In this document: positions 57,529 to 64,000 of the stretch, one piece after another
Layout of the letters: each line of letters starts with the position of its first letter
Numbering within the stretch: position 1 is the stretch's first letter
From: Epiperipatus broadwayi
Taxonomy: Eukaryota; Onychophora; Udeonychophora; Euonychophora; Peripatidae
Assembly: GCA_028023455.1 (NCBI GenBank)
Contig: JAQFVV010000013.1
Location: 4,340,001 to 4,404,000 of the forward strand
Length of the DNA stretch: 64,000 nucleotides
Reading direction: 5' to 3'
Program-made: the position numbers and the translations under genes
The notes under the pieces: generated by a model
Database searches by the model: none
Told to the model about the DNA's origin: nothing
Seen by the model: the letters and a program-made list of their open reading frames with translations, nothing else

Positions 57529-60229
57529 GTATATATAGAAAGGATTTTTTAACTGTTTTTTTAATTTATTTAACAAAAGAAATTAGTTTATTGTAACATT
57601 TGTTGAATCTTGTACTTAATAGGGCAAACATTTATCGCATATATTTATGTGTGTGTATATTTATACACAAAAGAAAATGACATGGCATATTTAACCACCT
57701 GATAGCTAAGTTTATATTTTAAATGGGTTTGATTTGGTGGTGTAGATGGATAAAGGCTGGTTTCAGTTGAATTGTAAGCCCTGCTTACATGTCTTTCATA
57801 AAAGGTGAATAATTCCAAAGAAAAACATATTTGTAAAATTTTTTGTAAATAAAAGCATTTTTTCTCTAAACATATATTGCTGAAGAATATTCAAAGGTTT
57901 TAAAGTCTTTTAACAATTTTTTATTCTCATCATATTATAAGGTTATGAGCAAAAAACATTTTTACACTATTAAAAACTGCTTTAAAATACCAACAATTGT
58001 GTAAAGTCATTAACAGTCTTAATATTCTGATATATAAAACATTCAACCAATAATATTGAAAATTACTAATGAAAAAATAAGAATCAACAAAAGTTCTTAT
58101 GTAAAAATGATGAATCATGGAGAATTTCCTTCAAATATACATTTTATATAGATATAACTTGACAATTATTGTTAAATATTTAGTTAAAATTTCCATTATG
58201 TTTCATGGTTATGTAGATTTTTAATTATTTTAATAATTTCACTTTAGAACTTTAGTGCTGAAAAAATTAGTTAGAAATACATGTTTAACTTTAAGCAAAA
58301 TAAAAATTTGTTATAAATAATTAAACTAAATAAAATTAATTATTAATCAAGTAAATTTTCCCAGTAAAATTACCCAAGTTGTGAAAAAAAATTAAAATAA
58401 CAAGTAACAAGTAAGAACATGTGTGTAACTCCCCATCTATTTATATTACTGATCATGTGATATTGTTGGATGAAATTGACACTTAGATCAACACTTTCTT
58501 TGATTTTAATTCATTAAAGTTTAAAAATTAACTGGTATTCTGGAAGACAGGTAAAAATAAATTCATTTACATAATTGTATAAACTTTAATTGAAATGTTA
58601 CAAATATTTATAAAACTAAAAATTATTACAATGAAAATTAAATAAAATATTGTATAATAAATTACATTATTTTAAAATAAAACATTAATTTACATTATTC
58701 TTTTTAAATACTCTTACACAATATTTAATAAAGGCTAATTGCCAAGAATAGATTTTAAATAAGACTTTTTAAAATAAATATTTAAGAATAACTTTTAATA
58801 TTGCAACCAAGAAGTTAAAATTGTATTTTATTATGCAAGCACACACACATCTACGAATGCTTTCCTTTATTTAAAATTAATAGCTTTTACTAATAAATTA
58901 ATTTTTTTATTTTTTAATTAACTAATTAAAACTTATTTAATTAATTTAATTTTTATTACAATTGGCATTAAGAAAAATATACTTTTTATTAGCAAACAAC
59001 TTAAATAAAATACATTTTAAAAGAAAGTAATTTAAAAAGTAATAATGAGCTTTAAAGATTCAAACATAGCTTTAAAGTTTAACTCTAACACACTAGTATC
59101 TTTATTAAAATAGTTTTGACTTTTAATATTTTTCTAACATTAGTTCATTAATATTTAGAGTAAGAATATCCCTAAACTAAGAAAGAAAGTTGTCTATAAC
59201 TACATATGAGTATAAAACATTACAATAAGATATGAAAAATAACTTTTAGAATAATTAAAACTTATAAAATCTCTTAGGAAATAACTTATATAAGGCATTA
59301 ACATTTGAATATTAAGCCCTAACAAGATGGCTTGCTATAGAAATTAACTCATTGGAAAAAAATTGTTTTAAATATTAAACAATTATATGACTGAAGACTT
59401 AAATTTAAATAAAAGATAGTTGTTTAAATGTATTTTTTAAAAAATTTTCTTTATTAAAAAATAATTTAAGGATTATTTTTGGTAGTACCATATAATATTC
59501 ATCAATTATCAATACTAACAGTTATGAAATGAGAATGCAGATAAAAATATTCCTTTTAATAAAAGGCATTTAAATATAAGTTAAATAAATTATTTCATGA
59601 CTGGATCCCTTACCAATTATTGTAATTCCTGATAAAACTTTCCCTGCAATGACTTAATGCTAAATCACTTTCTTTATAGGAAAAAGTTGCAAATTTCAAA
59701 TATCATTATTTGCATAAAGTATCAAATGAAATCATTAACAGATTTATTGACCATAATAATCATCATACCATGTAATCAAATAGTATCTTAAATCTTTTCT
59801 ATTTAACTTTTTAAGAGAGGCAAAGAATTCAAGCAAATCTTTGTTTATTTTTTTTAAAAATCTGAATCAATATTCATTCAAGTTTAGGCATCTGAAAAAC
59901 CTTTGTCGTTTTGAATTATTCAAATATATTTGTGTCATAGTGAACAACATTATATTACATAAAGGTAAATTAAGAGTAATTATTTACATCTGTACTTCTC
60001 AGTACAGTAACTGCAAGTGTAAATGAGGATTTGAAATATTTCTGATAGAACTACAAAACTCAATTTATAATTTGTATTTAAATAATATATATTTAAATTT
60101 TTAAAAAATCACAGAAATGGTTATAGGGCTAAAAATTCCTAGATTAATTCTTAACTAAGAATTCTTTTAACTATTAAGAAAATAGAAGAAACCTATATAG
60201 AATGCAACCAGAATATAGATCCAGTCCTA
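57529..60229. other. AT-rich DNA, no gene seen
   Basis: No coding motif or ordered repeat is recognised. Short open frames at 57930-58118 and 59841-60026 are not supported. Confidence 0.5.
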
Positions 60230-61820
60230 GCTTTATTACTTTTATCAATTCTGCCATGACATTTACTATCTATGTAGTTTATCAATTGTTTTAATCCATG
60301 TCTAATATATCACTGGTTGCTGAATTCCATTTATGAAACAGATGAGGACAATAACCCTGAGTTGTCCTAAAAATATTGATAACACTCCAGTTGTGTGTAT
60401 GAAAATCAAATCCAGTTGGCTTTATTGTTCAACATTGGAAACAGAAGAGTTTGAACCATCATAAGAATTTCATTTTTGTGCCATAATTTTCACTTATAGA
60501 TTCTGATTTAACATCCAAAAAGAGGAATTTGCGATTAATTTTAAGAAACTACATCTTGAGTTATTGGCAAGACCCATCTGCTAAACAGCTTTTTAAATAT
60601 TTTCTGAGAAATATCTTCTTTTCTCACACATTGTGGAAGAATATGTAAAAGAATAAGTCATTGCAAAGGAGTAGGTTTTGAATGTGCCAGTAATATTTCT
60701 CATGATAATATGTAATCAAATATCCAGAAGTTTAATGTGGAAACTTTTTCTTTAAACAGTGGATGCAGTATTTTACAGCAAAAAATATTCATGCTAAAAA
60801 ACTATCCACATAATTTGTAGCACAATTGCATGTAATGCTAACCAACTTTCCAAGGAGATTATTCCTAAAAATGAATTTTGCTTTAATCTTAAATAAATGA
60901 GAAACATAAGTTAGGCTCCCACTCAAAATTATTTTTAAGTAATAGGAGATAGGATTGTGTTTCAATATATTATTACAAAATGTTATATTTAGATTTTGAG
61001 ATGTTTTCCTGCTGTTGAGTTGAAAAAAATTATACTTTTTTTTTTGAATTAGGAATAAAACTTGTCTTTTGAAAAAGATTTTCATTGTTTTCATATCTTT
61101 ATTGAGAGACTTTTCTATTTCATCAAAGAATCTTGAAATCAAAGCAAAGTCATTAGCATAGATGAATTTTATGCATTCTGTTTTTGGAACATCACTGATG
61201 AAAACATTTAAAAAAGTGATAGGATTAAACTTCGTGATAGAATGTTTTATAAAATTACATACATTCTATAATTATCATTTTGTCAAATAAATTAATGATT
61301 TTTTGCATTTAAAAATTTTAAAAATCTTTAGAATATTATTTTTCCAAATTGAATCATAATTTAAAAGTTTTTTATTCTATGTGAATTTTTTAATATAAAT
61401 TGTTAAAGATAAAATTTGCTTCAACAGCTCTTTTTTAGCCTAAACCCAGCTTGTTTTATAAGTAGATGTTTCTTAAATATTTTCCAAATTCAAATTAATA
61501 AGTTTTTCAATAAACTAATAGGAATACATAATAATGATATTGGGTAAAAAAAATTTGGATTATTGCTAGGTTTATATGGATTTTAAAATTAATATAGTTT
61601 TGCTTTTATGCCAAATGTTTAGAATAGTTTCTGTATGAATAATGTTAGTAAATAATTTTACCAATTATGTTTTTCTTTTTATGATTTGCTTTTTTTAAAA
61701 GCTCTGCAGGTGTACTATTATTCTTGGAGATTTTCTTGGTTTAAGACTATCAAGAGCAAATTCACCAACATTTACTGATTTTTATCAGATTGATATGTAA
61801 AAGAGAAACTTGCAATTCTG

Positions 61821-61908
<88 letters not shown>

Positions 61909-62900
61909 TTATTCTGTCAGTTTTCAGTTTGGAAGTGGTTATATAACATTGGAAATCTGATTAGCAGTGACAGCAATAAATTTTTAAAGATATTGTTATA
62001 ACTATCAAGCTTGCATACAAATTACAAAATCTTATTACTAAACCTTATAAAGTTTTTTTTTCCATGGTCTTAATTCACTTTTTTAAATGATAACCAGCAA
62101 TTTTATAAATCTCATAAATTTTGAATTTTAGTAATCAAAAATTGGCAGTAAAAATCATTATTGTTTTGTTTCAATCTGGAATAAATTGTTTTCAGTTATG
62201 ATGGGGAATACTTTGCAGATATTGCTACCATAGCAAGAAGGAATTAAAGAGATTCTATTATATTCCATTTAAGTTATCTAATATATCAATTCTGATTAGC
62301 TTTCCTTAAATTATATTTTAAAATGGGATATATTTCATCTATAGAAGTATATATTCTGAGAATAATAAGACTTAGGTTAATATTGGCTGGAGGAAAAGTG
62401 ATTCCAAACTAATGGTTTGGTATGTTATGATGAAGCATTTTTATCAAATTAGAAATCCAGAGTTATTTCTGTTCTCCATCTGCCTAAATAAAATGTTCCT
62501 TCTTGATTCACATCACAAAAAAGTACATGTTGTTTAAATTCATCTATTCTAAAAGTTGACAACTTGTTTGATCCTTATTTACATATTCTCTATAACTACT
62601 TTAGAATTAAAATTCACTGTAAACACAGAAAGTATAGAAAAATCTGAAAGAAAAAAGTAAAACCAATTTGTATTGGCAGGTTTGTAAAGATTATCTGTCT
62701 GAACAAGGATTACATTATCATTTGAACTACCTTCAATAGAAATGTTTTACTTTGTAAAATGATTAGAAATAACTAGCCTATCGTGTTTAGAGTACATTCT
62801 GTCAAGAATCAGTGTATATTCAGAAATTTTAAGATGAAGATTATGAGTCTTCAGAAATACAACTATATTAGCATTTTAATGATCTATTATTTGTAGACAA
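60230..62900 (-). pseudogene. LINE E: decayed full ORF2 (endonuclease, RT, C-terminus)
   Basis: Minus-strand blocks follow the order of a common invertebrate APE-type LINE. Endonuclease: FLKTHNLHL near 62840 (QETH), NLYKPAN near 62680 (NVYKPPN), and EGTFYLGRW-like sequence near 62470. Linker: IPHHN.KQFIPD near 62190 (IPRG...YIPCW). RT: LCIPISLLKNLL near 61500 (RPISLL) and IKQAGFRLKKSC near 61440 (QAGFR..RS). FIYANDFALISRFFDEIEKS near 61120-61170 is the YADD box, with the first Asp now Asn. The 117-codon frame 60789-61142 continues with LNSRKTSQNLNITF, LKHNP and KAKFIFRNNLLGKLV. C-terminus: TPLQ.LILLHILP near 60640, FRTTQGYC and LFHKWNSA near 60330. Many stops make it old. Confidence 0.8.
61821..61905. 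repeat. (CT)n(AT)n microsatellite
   Basis: Six CT units then about 36 AT units. It lies within LINE E between the endonuclease and RT remnants, so it grew after that insertion. The alternating Tyr-Ile reading frame across it is an artefact. Confidence 0.95.
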
Positions 62901-63551
62901 TAATCAATTTTTGATTTTAAATTAATTTTCTTGCTTCTTGGATAAAGAGATGTTAAGGATGTATTTGGAATTTAGGGTATTCCATGGTTTCTAACACCAT
63001 GCAGTTATTTTTCATTTAGAGAACCTAGGATTTTTATTTTCCTAGCAGTTATCTCCTATACTACCACCAGGGTTTAAGTTAATAGCTTCATTGTTTATTT
63101 TAATAGTTTGCTATCTATAGCTAGAAATTCATAAAGATTAAATCTGGTATTATATAAAGTCAATTTCACATGCTAATGTACACTGCTTGAAGAATAGACT
63201 GTGATAAGATTATTTATTCATTCAACCCTTAATTCCATTAATTGAATAGGACCATTGCTCTTTATAGGGATAGCTCTATCCATTGTTAATTCATTCATTT
63301 ACTCATAGTATAAGATTGTTTTAGTAGGAGAGGAAAAGGGACAGCGTAATTGACCTAAACTAAATAAAAAATAAATGATAAAAGTCAATTATTTTTTCAC
63401 TGTTGAAACCAGGCTTCAGAATGCCCCTAAACTTTTACATAATAAAACTTTATTCTTTAGTAATATATTATGAAAATCATAAACATTTAAAATAATGTAA
63501 TATTAGTGTTAATATTACATAGAATAATAGCAGAACACATTTCCTCTTTAC
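62901..63551. other. AT-rich DNA between LINE E and the candidate exon
   Basis: No ORF1 of LINE E is recognised here. The stretch could be intron sequence downstream of the candidate exon on the minus strand. Confidence 0.4.
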
Positions 63552-63646
63552 CTTCTGATTTCATTGGTGGGTGTGAGTTGATCTTAACCTGAAGAAATGC
63601 TGGTCTGAAGTCATCTTCAATATCGACACAGACTTTTTCTGAATGT
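63552..63646 (-). CDS. Candidate internal exon of an unidentified host gene
   Basis: A 95-base minus-strand stretch has a more balanced composition than its surroundings and fits an internal exon. It is preceded by a T-rich tract and an AG acceptor (TTTGTATAACAG) and followed by a consensus donor (GAAG, then GTAAAG). One frame is open throughout, starting with one leftover base and ending with one, so the upstream intron would be phase 2 and the downstream one phase 1. The 31 complete codons read HSEKVCVDIEDDFRPAFLQV, then KINSHPPMKSE. I do not recognise the protein and assign no function. The other two frames on this strand contain stops. Neighbouring exons were not found. If real, the gene runs right to left, with LINE E and much of the left side possibly in its introns. 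Confidence 0.5.
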
Positions 63647-64000
63647 CTGTTATACAAAACATTTTAAAAAATATTATTATTGAGAAAAACATTAAATTGA
63701 ATATATTTATGAAAATTTGTTTCTATTGTAGACTCAAAGATCAAACTAACGAGATCAAACGAACATAATAATATAATCGGTTAAAAATAAACCAATTAAT
63801 GACATAAATAAAATCGCAAGATAAAAATACAATTGTGCAGTGTTTGATGGTAATTGTAATATGTCTAATAAAAATTTAAAAAAAACTATCAAGCGTGGAG
63901 TATTGCAAATGAAAATCAGAAAAAGAATGCGATATTTAGAAACAAAATGGAGCTTTGCATAGACATCTAAAAATTGATTGCTTATATTTAAATTAAAATA
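63647..64000. other. AT-rich DNA, possible intron
   Basis: No motif is recognised. It lies upstream of the candidate exon on the minus strand. A more balanced segment near 63890-63970 has no clear frame or splice sites. Confidence 0.4.

Noticed and set aside
61810-62001. Open frame with alternating Tyr and Ile
   Set aside because: It is a translation of the AT dinucleotide repeat within LINE E.

Overview
The window is AT-rich eukaryotic DNA (roughly 70-75% A+T by eye), most likely from an invertebrate animal. No bacterial gene layout is present. The repeat content points to a metazoan: several lineages of non-LTR retrotransposon, Penelope-like elements (PLEs) with GIY-YIG domains, a Gypsy-type LTR element, a ZBED/hAT-type transposase remnant, tRNA-derived SINEs and many microsatellites. 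I cannot assign the species; an AT-rich chelicerate or mollusc would fit, but that is a guess. Almost every recognisable coding stretch is a decayed mobile element. The only candidate for a host protein-coding exon is a 95-base, splice-site-bounded open stretch on the minus strand at 63552-63646.

Layout. 0-6.3 kb: a SINE (minus), a decayed LINE (plus), a PLE GIY-YIG fragment (minus), a ZBED-like hAT transposase remnant (plus), a snapback repeat of the family called P here, a second PLE fragment enclosed in inverted repeats, and a long AAT microsatellite. 6.3-11 kb: AT-rich DNA with no recognisable gene. 11-14.2 kb: a cluster of decayed PLE reverse transcriptase and GIY-YIG pieces. 14.4-15.6 kb: the 3' end of a second LINE family. 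17.6-27.1 kb: one old Gypsy-type element on the minus strand, with one LTR split by a 5'-truncated non-LTR retrotransposon of about 4.5 kb flanked by a perfect 15-bp target-site duplication. 27-40 kb: mostly AT-rich DNA with copies of a second snapback family (R), one holding a hammerhead-ribozyme-like fold near 31.65-31.73 kb, and a CpG-containing unique patch near 30.6 kb. 40.4-47.2 kb: three more P insertions with 13-14 bp target duplications, another LINE 3' end and a second SINE. 47-56.5 kb: AT-rich DNA and minisatellites. 56.56-57.53 kb: a TIR-bounded DNA element carrying a LINE 3' tail. 60.2-62.9 kb: a whole decayed LINE (endonuclease, RT and C-terminal domain) on the minus strand. 63.55 kb: the candidate exon.

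The most interesting signal is the pair of snapback families. P copies begin and end at the same motifs and carry long inverted arms without ORFs. They are flanked by 13-14 bp direct repeats like those of target-primed insertions, and even a 68-bp copy has both ends and a perfect duplication. P and R both contain CTGANGA...GAAA hammerhead-type cores, as reported for PLE terminal repeats, so they may be non-autonomous PLE- or retrozyme-like elements. Nothing here is likely to encode a working mobile-element protein: each recognised ORF is interrupted or lacks key residues.
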